DNA of 64,000 nucleotides from Paenibacillus aurantius (GTDB lineage Bacteria; Bacillota; Bacilli; Paenibacillales; NBRC-103111). The notes below the pieces were generated by a model that was not told the DNA's origin, made no database searches, and saw nothing but the letters and a program-made list of their open reading frames with translations. Shown piece after piece: positions 24,610-32,674 of this stretch. Position 1 is the first letter of the stretch, and every line of letters begins with the position of its first letter. The DNA lies in assembly GCF_032268605.1 (NCBI RefSeq), contig NZ_CP130318.1, forward strand, positions 1,018,501 through 1,082,500, read 5' to 3'. A program made the translations under genes and the position numbers.

Positions 24610-25824
24610 CTAGGCCTGCTTCTCCGGCAGCTCCGGAAGCCAGTGGCTGTGCGTCTGCATGCCGCATTGGACAAATTCGTTATCGTTCATTTGAATACGA
24701 TAGGTGTGTTCCTCCAGGCAGATGCCGATCGTGCGTTCCTGCGGGGTTCTCGTAAAGCCGATCCGGTTCGACACCAGCTCCACATCGTGGGTACAGCCGC
24801 GAATGCGAATCGCTACAAACCCCATGTTCTCGGAGCCGTTATCCATCAGCACATTGTTTTCGACTCGATTGTAGCTCGCAGACGACGGCTCCGGCTCGTT
24901 CCGGAAGAAGATACCGTAATATCCATTATCGGAAAAATCATTATGCCGAATCACGTTGTGCGTATCCTTATGTCCGATGGACAGACCGTTCATCCCGTTA
25001 CCGGCCGCCTTGCATTGTTCGACGACGCTGTGCTGCACTCTCCAGCACAGGAAAATCCCGTCCATGCCGTTCTTCAGGAAACGGCTTTTTCGGATATGCG
25101 TGCCGGAGGTGCCGCTCCCGGGGTGAATCCCTTTGCCCTGGTTGCGGACAGATTCGCAATCGACGACGTGAATATCGGTGCAGTGCTGATAGCTTATTCC
25201 GTCTCCATTAAAGTCTCTTACGGAACAGTCCTCAATCTCCACCTGGCGGGCCCCGTACAAATAAATGCCCCCGTTCCGGCAGCCTTCCGCAAACGTCCGG
25301 TTTTGGGGATTGCCTTCCACGATCAAGTGACGGATTTGCACGTCCTCGCAGCCGATGCCGCTGATTACGGAAGCCTGGGTTGTGACGATCCCTCCGCTGC
25401 TGACAAGAACGGTGGAGTATAGCTCGCGATCAAGATATAAAACGCAGCCGTCCTTGCCGGTGATGACAGCAACCGTATCGCCAAACCCCATACTCACGGA
25501 CGCTTTTCGTATGGCTACCGTTTGACCGACCGCGAACCGATCGGGGTCGGTCACCGTTACTTGCGATTCGTGCAGATCAGCATCGGCCGCAAGCTCCGAT
25601 GAACGTTCCTCCCCCTGCAGCAGAATCGTTTGACCCGGTGTTCCTTCCAGCGTTACACGAGAGCGGAGATGGAGAGTGCTGTCCAAGCGGAATACTCCGG
25701 GTCCGATCCGCACCGTTCCTCCTCCCAGCTGAGCGGCATAATCGATTGCTGCTTGAATGGCCAAATTCCCTCGACCGGTCAAATCGCCGGCTTCTATGCC
25801 TACGGTTACCACTATTTTGTCCAT
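24610..25824 (-). CDS. Right-handed parallel beta-helix protein
   Basis: About 404 residues from the internal ATG at 25824, where the coding segment MDKIVV begins; upstream in-frame ATGs at 25845 and 25860 lack ribosome sites, while AGGAG lies 12 bases before the chosen one. It contains many repeats of the N-x-I-x-x-N/H type (DIHVVDCESVRNQGKGIH, HSVVEQCKAAGNGMNGLS, HNVIRHNDFSDNGYYGIFF), forming coils of a pectate-lyase-like beta helix. No catalytic signature is evident, and I see no signal peptide. It may bind or cleave a polysaccharide. It converges with the YesM gene. Confidence 0.75.
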   Translation of the reverse strand: MDKIVVTVGIEAGDLTGRGNLAIQAAIDYAAQLGGGTVRIGPGVFRLDSTLHLRSRVTLEGTPGQTILLQGEERSSELAADADLHESQVTVTDPDRFAVGQTVAIRKASVSMGFGDTVAVITGKDGCVLYLDRELYSTVLVSSGGIVTTQASVISGIGCEDVQIRHLIVEGNPQNRTFAEGCRNGGIYLYGARQVEIEDCSVRDFNGDGISYQHCTDIHVVDCESVRNQGKGIHPGSGTSGTHIRKSRFLKNGMDGIFLCWRVQHSVVEQCKAAGNGMNGLSIGHKDTHNVIRHNDFSDNGYYGIFFRNEPEPSSASYNRVENNVLMDNGSENMGFVAIRIRGCTHDVELVSNRIGFTRTPQERTIGICLEEHTYRIQMNDNEFVQCGMQTHSHWLPELPEKQA

Positions 25825-25960
25825 AGAGGTTCTTGTCTCCTTCATCGGATAGGTTACCATTCAGTCTAGCATCGGCTGAAATCCCGCTGCGATGGGGCAA
25901 TTCCGGTTTTTACTGAGGAGAATTTAATCAGTTTACTCGCAAGGTCTCCGGTTATAGAGG

Positions 25961-25990
25961 AAAGCCCCGAAGCCCGATCGGGGCTTTTTG
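25961..25990 (+). terminator. Stem-loop with T run upstream of the DUF1540 gene
   Basis: AAAGCCCC pairs with GGGGCTTT across GAAGCCCGATC and is followed by TTG. No plus-strand gene lies just before it, so it may end a short leader or a readthrough transcript. Confidence 0.55.
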
Positions 25991-26041
25991 CTGTTTAAGG
26001 GGGAAAAGGAGGGGGTAATAACGATCAGGAGGTGATCCCGC

Positions 26042-26260
26042 ATGAACAATCCACAAGTGAAATGCAGCATTGACAACTGTGAATATTGGGAAAAAGGTAA
26101 CAACTGCAGCGCCGAGGTGATCATGATCGAGGTGGATCGCCACTCCGATCGGTCCCTTCCGCAGAGCAAGGGCGGAGAGCAGTATGACACCCGGCATACG
26201 GATCATGCATCCGGTACAGCCGACACCTGCTGCCACACGTTCGAAGAGCGCAGCCATTAA
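26042..26260 (+). CDS. DUF1540 domain protein
   Basis: 72 residues. The N-terminal pattern VKCSIDNCEYWEKGNNCSAEVIMIEV has the spaced Cys residues of DUF1540 (C-x4-C-x8-C). A second Cys pair is near the end (DTCCHTF). DUF1540 proteins are small, often Cys-rich proteins of sporulating Firmicutes with unknown function. RBS AGGAGGTGAT is very strong. Confidence 0.85.
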   Translation: MNNPQVKCSIDNCEYWEKGNNCSAEVIMIEVDRHSDRSLPQSKGGEQYDTRHTDHASGTADTCCHTFEERSH

Positions 26261-26295
26261 TCCTTTTGTCCAGGCAATAGGCGGACAACAGGAGA

Positions 26296-26330
26296 AAAAC
26301 AGATTCCATTCGAGATGGAATCTGTTTTTC
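26296..26330 (+). terminator. Bidirectional terminator after DUF1540 gene
   Basis: AAAACAGATTCCAT pairs with GATGGAATCTGTTTT across TCGA, giving a long AT-rich-flanked stem with T and A runs on both sides. Confidence 0.85.
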
Positions 26331-26428
26331 TTGTAAAAAAATATAAAAAAATAATAAGGCGACGGACTTATAGAGCGGAAACCTGCGCGAATTCTATAAT
26401 GCCGAATACTGGAAAGGAGGGGAGAAGG

Positions 26429-26572
26429 GTGAAATATGTACTGAGCTACAAAGGCAGAAAGCTGGGAGAAACGATGGACCGCGAACTGGCGGAGGCCATG
26501 CTGGTTCAACTAAGCGCTTGTTTCCGGGGGTTGGAGATCGTGGAAGCGCCTCTTCAGCAGCGGGCCGGATAA
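26429..26572 (+). CDS. Small hypothetical protein (47 residues)
   Basis: The GTG at 26429 is chosen because AAAGGAGGGGAG precedes it; the upstream frame has no ribosome site. The sequence MKYVLSYKGRKLGETMDRELAEAML is acidic-amphipathic and looks like a folded helix-strand mini-protein. No family recognised. It is too short for secure assignment. Confidence 0.6.
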   Translation: MKYVLSYKGRKLGETMDRELAEAMLVQLSACFRGLEIVEAPLQQRAG

Positions 26573-26611
26573 TCGGAGAGAACTAGGCAATTTACATAAA
26601 TCAACAACCGT

Positions 26612-26640
26612 TTGGTTTGAAGGGCCCTTTGCTGTATAAT
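26612..26640 (+). promoter_or_regulatory. Promoter of the acyltransferase gene
   Basis: TTGGTT at 26612 and TATAAT at 26635 are separated by 17 bases. The ATG overlapping the -10 box cannot be the start of translation, which supports the TTG start at 26678. Confidence 0.6.
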
Positions 26641-26677
26641 GATAGCGTTTAAGACAGGCAAAGGGAGAGAACACATC

Positions 26678-27736
26678 TTGGCTAAAGCAAAAATCATGGA
26701 GCTGGATCTGGTCCGGGCTATCGCCATCCTTGCGGTGCTCATGATTCACGGAACCTCCGAAGCTTCTTATTACATACCTGTGGGCAGCCGGTCCCAGATT
26801 TTCTACCTGGCGCTTAACAAATTCAGCAACTTTGCGGTACCTCTGTTTCTGCTGTTGAGCGGTGTCGTGCTGTTCTATCGGTATTCCGACAAATGGAGCG
26901 GCCGGGAGGCGCTGGCTTTCTATGGAAAGCGGATTAAGTTCGTGGTCATTCCTTACTTGATCTGGTCGTTTTTCTACTATATCTACAACCAGTGGATCGT
27001 GCATTATTCTTTCGCCGACGTAAAGCTTGACGGCTGGGATTTTCTGAAGAAGCTTCAATGGGCGGACACGTCTTACCATTTGTATTTTATCATCATCATC
27101 GTTCAGCTGTACCTGCTCTTCCCGGTCTTGATGACGCTGGTGCGCTGGCGTCCGGTCATCGGGAGGTACCTCATTGTCATAGGGCTTGCGGTTCAGGTCG
27201 GCTATTTCCTTTATCACTTTTATGTTCATCCGTTCGAGCACCGGGCGTCGCTCTGGTTTAACTATATCGCTGTTTTCTGCGTAGGCGGCTATATGGGGCT
27301 GAATTACGAGAAAATCAGGCAGGCGGAGAGGAACCTTTGGTGGGTATTCGGGCTGACGGTCTTTATCGGGTATTCGCTGCTGATGTACTTTGTTCTAGCG
27401 AACCAGCATATCAATTTTGGACAGCCAATATACGAGCTGCTGTTTAACGGTTATGCCGTTTGTGTCGCATTCAGCTTTCTGTGGATCGGCCGGAAGCTGC
27501 TGAAATTCTCCAAGGTGACTTCCGCCTTGACGTCCATCGGGGCCGCGTCCTTTGCGATCTATTTCATGCACCCGGCGGTGCTGAGCTGGTGGCGGACAGC
27601 CTTCGTCTATCCGGTCGGAAGCCTCGCCTATCACGCCGCGACCTGGGTGGGATTCCTTCTGTCCCTTTTCGTGCCGTGGGGCATCGCCCTCCTTCTTAAG
27701 CGATGGAAGGGAGCCTGGGTGCTGTTTGGAAGATAA
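26678..27736 (+). CDS. Acyltransferase 3 family membrane protein
   Basis: 352 residues from the TTG at 26678 with AAAGGGAGAG upstream. About ten membrane helices are predicted by eye. The family signature is at the N-terminus: ELDLVRAIAILAVLMIHGT with the His of the LxxxHG/IHG core. Members (OafA/WecH-like) move acyl groups, often O-acetyl, onto extracytoplasmic polysaccharides or peptidoglycan. RFxx-type motif residues are less clear, so the substrate is unassigned. It is followed by its own terminator. Confidence 0.85.
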   Translation: MAKAKIMELDLVRAIAILAVLMIHGTSEASYYIPVGSRSQIFYLALNKFSNFAVPLFLLLSGVVLFYRYSDKWSGREALAFYGKRIKFVVIPYLIWSFFYYIYNQWIVHYSFADVKLDGWDFLKKLQWADTSYHLYFIIIIVQLYLLFPVLMTLVRWRPVIGRYLIVIGLAVQVGYFLYHFYVHPFEHRASLWFNYIAVFCVGGYMGLNYEKIRQAERNLWWVFGLTVFIGYSLLMYFVLANQHINFGQPIYELLFNGYAVCVAFSFLWIGRKLLKFSKVTSALTSIGAASFAIYFMHPAVLSWWRTAFVYPVGSLAYHAATWVGFLLSLFVPWGIALLLKRWKGAWVLFGR

Positions 27737-27749
27737 TCCGCTCTTCGAC

Positions 27750-27779
27750 GCTCCTGCCGGACAAGGCAGGGGCTTTTTA
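27750..27779 (+). terminator. Terminator after the acyltransferase gene
   Basis: GCTCCTGCC pairs with GGCAGGGGC (one G-U) across six bases and is followed by TTTTT. Confidence 0.75.
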
Positions 27780-27847
27780 ACGGTTTAAGACCCGTTTCGA
27801 ACGGGATTGACAAGGTAGAGACTATTGGTTAAAAGGAGAATGCAGGC

Positions 27848-28402
27848 ATGCCCGCTTCCATGCGATCCGTCATTCCGGGCACCCGGCTGCCCCGTTTTCT
27901 GGAAATGATCCGGGAGAGAACCGGGGAACGGCTTCCCGTCTTGGTCTGTGTCGGAACCGACCGTTCCACCGGGGATTCGCTGGGCCCTCTTACCGGAACC
28001 TTACTCGAAGAAGCGGGATGGCCGGACGTTATCGGTACGCTTGCCCGGCCCTGTGACTCCTCGAATCTCGTGGAGCGGCTGAAGGAAATCCCGGCAGGCC
28101 GGCCCGTTATCGCCGTCGACTGCGGCGTCGGCGCCTCCGTCGGATTCTTTCAAGCGTCGGACCGTCCCCTGAATCCCGGGCAATCCATGGGAAAGCCTCT
28201 GCCTCCTGTCGGAGACTATACCGTGCTCGCCATTGTGGCCGAGAATACGGCGAATCCGTATAAGGTGCTGGGACAGGCCTCCCTCTACCGGGTCCTGACG
28301 ATGGCCCGGGAGATCACCGCCACCGTCCTGTCCGTTTATCCGGAGGGGATAAAGCCTGCGGAGGAGCCGTGCTCACAAGGCCCCGACACCTCCAACCGCT
28401 GA
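27848..28402 (+). CDS. yyaC: YyaC family spore protein (DUF1256)
   Basis: 184 residues. The signature VLVCVGTDRSTGDSLGPLTGTLL (about residues 36-58) and the following VIAVDCGVGA and GDYTVLAIV blocks match the YyaC/DUF1256 family, which is structurally related to the germination protease GPR. YyaC is a sporulation-linked protein in Bacillus and marks this genome as spore-forming. RBS AAAGGAGAATGCAGGC precedes the ATG. It faces the SOS-associated peptidase gene convergently with only five bases between stops. Confidence 0.88.
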   Translation: MPASMRSVIPGTRLPRFLEMIRERTGERLPVLVCVGTDRSTGDSLGPLTGTLLEEAGWPDVIGTLARPCDSSNLVERLKEIPAGRPVIAVDCGVGASVGFFQASDRPLNPGQSMGKPLPPVGDYTVLAIVAENTANPYKVLGQASLYRVLTMAREITATVLSVYPEGIKPAEEPCSQGPDTSNR

Positions 28403-28407
28403 CCCGC

Positions 28408-29082
28408 TTATCTCCAAGCATAAGGCTCCACGCAGTCCGCGGTGTCGTTCTTCACATTTCCCACCTTCGGGTCGACCGGGTACGCGCTCATGGCTTCCGC
28501 CGGATAAGGAACGAGGAGCGGCTGCAGGAGGGACGGGTCGGTGACGTCCCGGTCCAGCCAGAGCTCCTCGCCCTCCGGCCGCAGGATGACCGGCATCCGG
28601 TCATGGATGTCCCGGACCAGCTCGTTCGGCTCCGTCGTCACCACCGTGCAGCTGCCGACGCGGCGGCCATCCGGAGCCGTCCACGTGTCGTAGAGGCCGG
28701 CCAAGGCAAAAAGCTCCCGGTCCTTTCGGACAATCCGCATCGGCTGCTTGCCGGCGTCCTGCCTTCTCCATTCGTAGAACCCATCCGCTGGTATGATGCA
28801 TCTCCTCCGCTCAAAGGCGGTCCGGAAGGAAGGCTTCTCGGTCAGCGTTTCGGCCTTGGCGTTGATCATCTTGTAGCCGATCTTCTCGTCCTTCGCCCAA
28901 GAAGGCACCAACCCCCATTTCAGCATCCCGCCATGGCGCTTTCCGCCTTTGGCCACGATGGCCAGGACCATCTGGCCCGGTGCGGCATTGAACCTCGGAA
29001 CATAAGACAGCGGCGCCTCCTCGAGGCCGAACCGCTCCACCAGCTCCTCTACCGTTACGATAAGCGTAAATCTTCCGCACAT
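28408..29082 (-). CDS. SOS response-associated peptidase (YedK/HMCES)
   Basis: 224 residues starting at MCGRFTL, where the Cys becomes the N-terminal nucleophile after Met removal; this start is fixed by AAGGAGG upstream. The conserved blocks are present: RFNAAPGQ, KWGLVPSWAKD, NAKAET, ADGFYEW and HDRMPVIL. These proteins covalently trap abasic sites in single-stranded DNA through Cys2 and a conserved Asn/Glu/His set, protecting replication. It is convergent with yyaC. Confidence 0.92.
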   Translation of the reverse strand: MCGRFTLIVTVEELVERFGLEEAPLSYVPRFNAAPGQMVLAIVAKGGKRHGGMLKWGLVPSWAKDEKIGYKMINAKAETLTEKPSFRTAFERRRCIIPADGFYEWRRQDAGKQPMRIVRKDRELFALAGLYDTWTAPDGRRVGSCTVVTTEPNELVRDIHDRMPVILRPEGEELWLDRDVTDPSLLQPLLVPYPAEAMSAYPVDPKVGNVKNDTADCVEPYAWR

Positions 29083-29324
29083 GAACCCCGCCTCCTTTTC
29101 TACCATCATACCATAGCCCCGTCCTGTGTTTGGCCGCCTTCCCGGCTCCACGGCATGCCTTTCGATGCCTTTGTCGCCGCCCTACGGAAAGAGAGAGTCC
29201 TGTCGAATGGACAAATCTATTCTTTTTATTTGTTCTTTACAAGATTCGATCATAATTTTAACGGTGAGTGATTATACTGATTAAGACCTGTTTAAATAAA
29301 AGAGAGAAAAAGGAGAGATGATTA

Positions 29325-29633
29325 GTGTTAATTAACCATGTCAACATTGCCAATGAGGATAACCAAGTTTACTGCTGTCTCCGCAACCGTGTGGTGACCC
29401 TGGATCCCGAACATAAAGCCCACTTTTGTTCTGGCTGCAAAATGTTCAAGGGAGAAGCCGGCGGAGCCGGGGTGGAATGCCTATGGGAGGACCAGCGTCA
29501 AGTGGCCGAGCCTCACCAAGTGACCAATCCCTATGAGGAATGGATGGAGAACCAGGCCAGAAAAATCCGCAGCAAGTTCTTCCGGCAGGAAGAGGGTCTT
29601 CCGGTAGAGGGCTGCTGGGTAGCCGGTCTGTAG
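29325..29633 (+). CDS. Cys-containing hypothetical protein
   Basis: 102 residues from a GTG with AAAAAGGAGAG upstream. The pattern YCCLRN...HFCSGCKMFKG...VECLW provides Cys residues spaced like a small metal-binding knuckle (CxxC). No family recognised. A terminator follows, so it is probably a single-gene unit. Confidence 0.65.
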   Translation: MLINHVNIANEDNQVYCCLRNRVVTLDPEHKAHFCSGCKMFKGEAGGAGVECLWEDQRQVAEPHQVTNPYEEWMENQARKIRSKFFRQEEGLPVEGCWVAGL

Positions 29634-29941
29634 ATCCCCCCGAAAACTTAAAACCAATTGCGTCGGAGGCGAAACCCACTCATGACCGACCCTTTATAAG
29701 AAGCCTGTCCTGGTTATACACAGGGGCAGGCTTTTTCATTTGCCGAAAGCTTGGAGGGAAAGTCCGCATGGCACCTGGGTTCTGTGTACAAGTGAGAGGA
29801 AGAGGGGAAACTATCCACATGAAAATGTGGATTTGTGGAAAAAATCCGTTTCAAGGGAAAGGGGCCTGTTTATATAATAGATACAGACTTCATAAAGGAA
29901 AATATAGACAAAAGGAAACCCTTGATAAGGAGTTGATTCTT
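29634..29941. promoter_or_regulatory. Region with DnaA-box-like sites and a promoter
   Basis: No gene. It holds a terminator (29701-29737), then DnaA-box-like nonamers: TTATACACA at 29714 (within the hairpin), TGTGTACAA at 29782 (reverse), CTATCCACA at 29811 and TGTGGATTT at 29826 (reverse). A promoter-like pair TTTCAA (29849) and TATAAT (29873), 18 bases apart, precedes the small gene at 29942. Confidence 0.45.
29701..29737 (+). terminator. Terminator after the Cys-containing protein gene
   Basis: AAGCCTG pairs with CAGGCTT around CCTGGTTATACACAGGGG-type inner pairing, followed by TTTTTC. Confidence 0.75.
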
Positions 29942-30091
29942 ATGTCCATTGAAAGATTTATTATGAAGAAACTGAGCCGCTGCAAACACAAACAACTGCG
30001 CGCCAACCTGCTGCAGCTTCTCGTCATCCGCATCCAGAAGGCCCAGGAACGGGAGGCCTTAGCCAAAGAGTCCCGTCAACCCGCCATTTAA
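29942..30091 (+). CDS. Small basic hypothetical protein (49 residues)
   Basis: The ATG at 29942 has AAGGAG upstream. The sequence MSIERFIMKKLSRCKHKQLR is strongly basic and helical and continues as NLLQLLVIRIQKAQEREALAK. It could bind RNA, DNA or a membrane surface; no family recognised. Its promoter region contains the DnaA-box-like cluster. Confidence 0.55.
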   Translation: MSIERFIMKKLSRCKHKQLRANLLQLLVIRIQKAQEREALAKESRQPAI

Positions 30092-30196
30092 CCCCGTCCC
30101 GACCATCGACGCACCGTTGCCCTCCCTTCCGGAGTTCTGTTTTTCTTACGGCTTCCTGCTTCCCATTGGTTCCCGATAATACCATAACGTGAAGAG

Positions 30197-30222
30197 GAGA
30201 GGGGACGCGCCCTCTCTTTTTT
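30197..30222 (+). terminator. Terminator for the small basic protein transcript
   Basis: GAGAGGG pairs with CCCTCTC, followed by TTTTTT. Confidence 0.75.
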
Positions 30223-30228
30223 AATGCC

Positions 30229-30261
30229 AAAAAAGGAGCGCCCCTACAAGAGGGACGCTCC
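30229..30261 (-). terminator. Terminator of the sortase gene
   Basis: On the minus strand GGAGCGTCCCT pairs with AGGGGCGCTCC (one G-U) across CTTGT and is followed by TTTTTT. Confidence 0.85.
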
Positions 30262-30300
30262 TAGCAGCTTATCCGGTAACCTGGTTGGCGGCAGCGGCGG
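30258..30300. repeat. Fragment of the MITE-like repeat (left end)
   Basis: TCCTAG then CAGCTTATCCGGTAACCTGGTTGGCGG matches the left end (CTTATCCGGTAACTTTGTTGGC) of the repeat family. The right end is degraded; CGGATCAGGGCAG at its edge is only loosely similar. It abuts the sortase stop codon. Confidence 0.5.
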
Positions 30301-30301
30301 A

Positions 30302-31090
30302 TCAGGGCAGCTTGGCGTGAAGCACCGTACGCTCCGATCCGTCCTCCGTGCAGGTAATCAAGGTCAGCACCTTGTCCCGGTTGCTGCGGTTCAGAACGGT
30401 AAGATCGTCGGGAGCTACCGTTTTTTTCTCATAGATGGTGTAGGCATAGGGGGTTCCCTTGTAGACAAGCGTGACGGTATCTCCCGCCTCGAGCTCGTGA
30501 AGCCGGCTGAACAAGCGGCCGTAGGTGTAGCTGTTGTGGCCGGCTATCACACAGTTGCCCACCTCCCCGGGGAGGGCGGTGCCCGGCATATGGGCGGCGG
30601 TTATTTTCAGATTCGCAGAGCTGATGCCGTCCAGGACGGGAAGCTTCAGTCCGATTCCATCGATCTCGATCACTCCGAGAAGAGGCGAGGGCGGGCTTTT
30701 GCTTGGGGCTGGTTTTGCCGGTTTTGCCGGGTTTACCGGCGTCTCGGCCTTCCGATCATCCGGCCGGGCAACGGGCTTCGCTGTTGCCGCGGGAGCGGAT
30801 TTCGCGGCCGGAGAGGGAGAGGATACGGCCGGCTTGGGCTTGGCGGCTTCCGGCATCGGGCCTTCCCCGGCTTCGGGCTCCTCCGTTTCCAGCAGCCGGT
30901 TCAATTCCAGCCCCGCTTCTTCCAGGGCGGTGAGCTCGGATTCGGCTGCGTCCTCCGCACCGGCGGCCATCCGCTCCGCCTCGGCGAGCAGAAGACTCTG
31001 GCGGTACTCGCCGTACATCCGGTTGGCCGTCGGATAGAGAAGCAGAACCGTTCCTAACAAGAGGGCTAATAAAGCGGCTGCTTTGCGCAT
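30302..31090 (-). CDS. Class D-like sortase with Pro/Ala-rich linker
   Basis: 262 residues. A membrane helix lies at 3-22, followed by an unusually long linker (about 65-135) rich in Pro, Ala and Lys. The catalytic beta barrel spans about 138-262: His185 in VIAGHNSY, Cys247 in LITCTEDG and Arg254 in SERTVLH. TLITC followed by a basic residue seven positions later is the sortase signature. Sortases join LPXTG-type proteins to peptidoglycan. The LPXTG protein encoded next door is the evident substrate. The start is supported by AAAGGAGCCGCC, and a terminator separates the two genes. Confidence 0.9.
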   Translation of the reverse strand: MRKAAALLALLLGTVLLLYPTANRMYGEYRQSLLLAEAERMAAGAEDAAESELTALEEAGLELNRLLETEEPEAGEGPMPEAAKPKPAVSSPSPAAKSAPAATAKPVARPDDRKAETPVNPAKPAKPAPSKSPPSPLLGVIEIDGIGLKLPVLDGISSANLKITAAHMPGTALPGEVGNCVIAGHNSYTYGRLFSRLHELEAGDTVTLVYKGTPYAYTIYEKKTVAPDDLTVLNRSNRDKVLTLITCTEDGSERTVLHAKLP

Positions 31091-31118
31091 GGCGGCTCCT
31101 TTCTCATGACTAGAGGTT

Positions 31119-31151
31119 AAAAAAAGAAAGAGGAGCCGCGGCTCCTCTTTC
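31119..31151 (-). terminator. Terminator of the LPXTG gene
   Basis: On the minus strand GAAAGAGGAGCC pairs perfectly with GGCTCCTCTTTC across GC, followed by a seven-base T run; it lies directly after the stop codon of the LPXTG gene. Confidence 0.9.
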
Positions 31152-31156
31152 CCGGT

Positions 31157-32674
31157 TTACTTGCTGCTTCGGCGTCTCAAGAGGAGAACGCCGGCTGCGA
31201 TCAGGCTTAGGCCGGCCGCATAGAGGCCAAGGGGCCGGGATTCGCCCGTCTGGGGCAGCCTGTCGACGGGTGAAGCGGAAGGCTCATCAAGCAGCGTTTC
31301 CTCGGATACGTTCCCTTGGGTGCCTTCCGCAAGCGTCTGATCCGGTTTATCCGGGGTCAACTCGTTATTATTGTCGGAAGCGGGAGGCTGGCTGCTGATC
31401 GGGCCTATGACGATACCCGGAACGGTCGACGGACCAGGACTTGGGCTCGGCAAAGCCGTATCGGGACTTGGTGAAGGAGTGGTCCCGGTCGATGCCGTCC
31501 CTCCGCCTGTCGGACTCGGAGTGATAACGGGCACCGGGCTAGGCGTATTCGCAGGTGTAGTCGTAGGTGCAGGAGTCGGCGTATTCGAAGGTGTAGTCGT
31601 AGGTGTAGGAGTCGGCGTATTCGCAGGTGTAGTCGTAGGTGTAGGAGTCGGCGTATTCGCAGGTGTAGTCGTAGGTGTAGGAGTCGGCGTATTCGCAGGT
31701 GTGGTCGTAGGTGTAGGAGTTGGCGTATTCGCAGGCGTAGTCGTAGGTGTAGGGGTTGGCGTCGGCGTCGGCGTAGGCGTCGGAGATGCCGCCGGCGGGC
31801 AGGTGCCGGAATCAAAAGCAAAGGAGGCGGTTTCCTGGCCGTGGGCGTAAACGATCAGCTTGCCGGGCGGTGTTAACGTTCCTGTCAGCGGAATCGATTC
31901 AAAAGGACCCAGGACTGCCGAGCCTTTGATATCCGTTCCTTGGAACTCCCACCGGTAATCCAACTCCACATCCAGCTTGTTTTTCAAGGTAAAGTTCAAA
32001 GGGTAGGAGGCCGCTCCATCGCAGGCTTTAATCAACTCGGTAGTAGGGATCCCGACGGCGTTATTGACCTTTGCAATGAAGAGGAGCTCCGGAGGATGTC
32101 CTCCCAGGGACAACTGGGTAATCTTGTCTCCCATGTAACCGTCCACCTGATAGGGACCCCAATCGGGCAAATCGACGGGTACGGTATACGTGGTACCCCG
32201 GGCGCTGCTGCCTCCCGTATAGATGCCGGTTACGGAAGCATGAAGAATTTGAACCTGGTAAGGAGCGCCGGCCACGGTTACTTTATCGACTACGTTAAGC
32301 GGATAGCGGTAGCTGGAGACCGTTACCTTGACGCACGCATTTTGCTTCACGGTGAAGGTCACGTTGGCTTTACCGGTGGCAGCACTATCTGCTAAACTGA
32401 TGACAGCAGGGCCTACGTAGGTTTTGTCGACCGATGGGCTTGTGCAGGCTTGAGGACCAGGCGTTGGCGCGTCTGTTCCTCCCTGATTGGGGTTTCCGGA
32501 ACCCGGACCGTACGTGTCGCCGGTTACGGTATCCGATCCGTAGGTACTTGCCGTAACGGTGGGCGAAACTTGTCCATTCTGCTGCTCATCCGCGCTGGCC
32601 GCAAGGCCGAAGCTCGACATCAGCAGAGTGCCCAGCAGGACGGCAACCATAGGGCGTTGGTATGCTTTCTTCAT
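31157..32674 (-). CDS. LPXTG cell-wall anchored protein with Thr/Pro repeats
   Basis: 505 residues. A signal peptide occupies about 1-29 (MKKAYQRPMVAVLLGTLLM...). Two low-complexity segments follow, one short and rich in Gly, Thr and Pro. A folded domain with four Cys extends over about 75-295. The repeat region TPTPTTTPANTP-type covers about 297-385. The wall-anchor ends the protein: LPQTG at 473-477, a hydrophobic helix and RRRSSK. The repeat should hold the folded domain away from the wall. Function of the folded domain is unknown. RBS CGAGGTGC precedes ATG, and the sortase gene lies directly downstream. Confidence 0.9.
   Translation of the reverse strand: MKKAYQRPMVAVLLGTLLMSSFGLAASADEQQNGQVSPTVTASTYGSDTVTGDTYGPGSGNPNQGGTDAPTPGPQACTSPSVDKTYVGPAVISLADSAATGKANVTFTVKQNACVKVTVSSYRYPLNVVDKVTVAGAPYQVQILHASVTGIYTGGSSARGTTYTVPVDLPDWGPYQVDGYMGDKITQLSLGGHPPELLFIAKVNNAVGIPTTELIKACDGAASYPLNFTLKNKLDVELDYRWEFQGTDIKGSAVLGPFESIPLTGTLTPPGKLIVYAHGQETASFAFDSGTCPPAASPTPTPTPTPTPTPTTTPANTPTPTPTTTPANTPTPTPTTTPANTPTPTPTTTPANTPTPTPTTTPSNTPTPAPTTTPANTPSPVPVITPSPTGGGTASTGTTPSPSPDTALPSPSPGPSTVPGIVIGPISSQPPASDNNNELTPDKPDQTLAEGTQGNVSEETLLDEPSASPVDRLPQTGESRPLGLYAAGLSLIAAGVLLLRRRSSK
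31547..31762 (-). repeat. 36-bp tandem repeat in the LPXTG gene
   Basis: About six copies of a 36-base unit encode TPTPTTTPANTP-like dodecapeptides. Copies differ by a few synonymous or single-residue changes. This kind of array changes length by slippage or recombination. Confidence 0.9.

Noticed and set aside
31371..31850. Gly/Val repeat frame (GVGVGVFAGVVVGV) on the plus strand
   Set aside because: It is the reverse reading of the Thr/Pro-repeat in the LPXTG gene.
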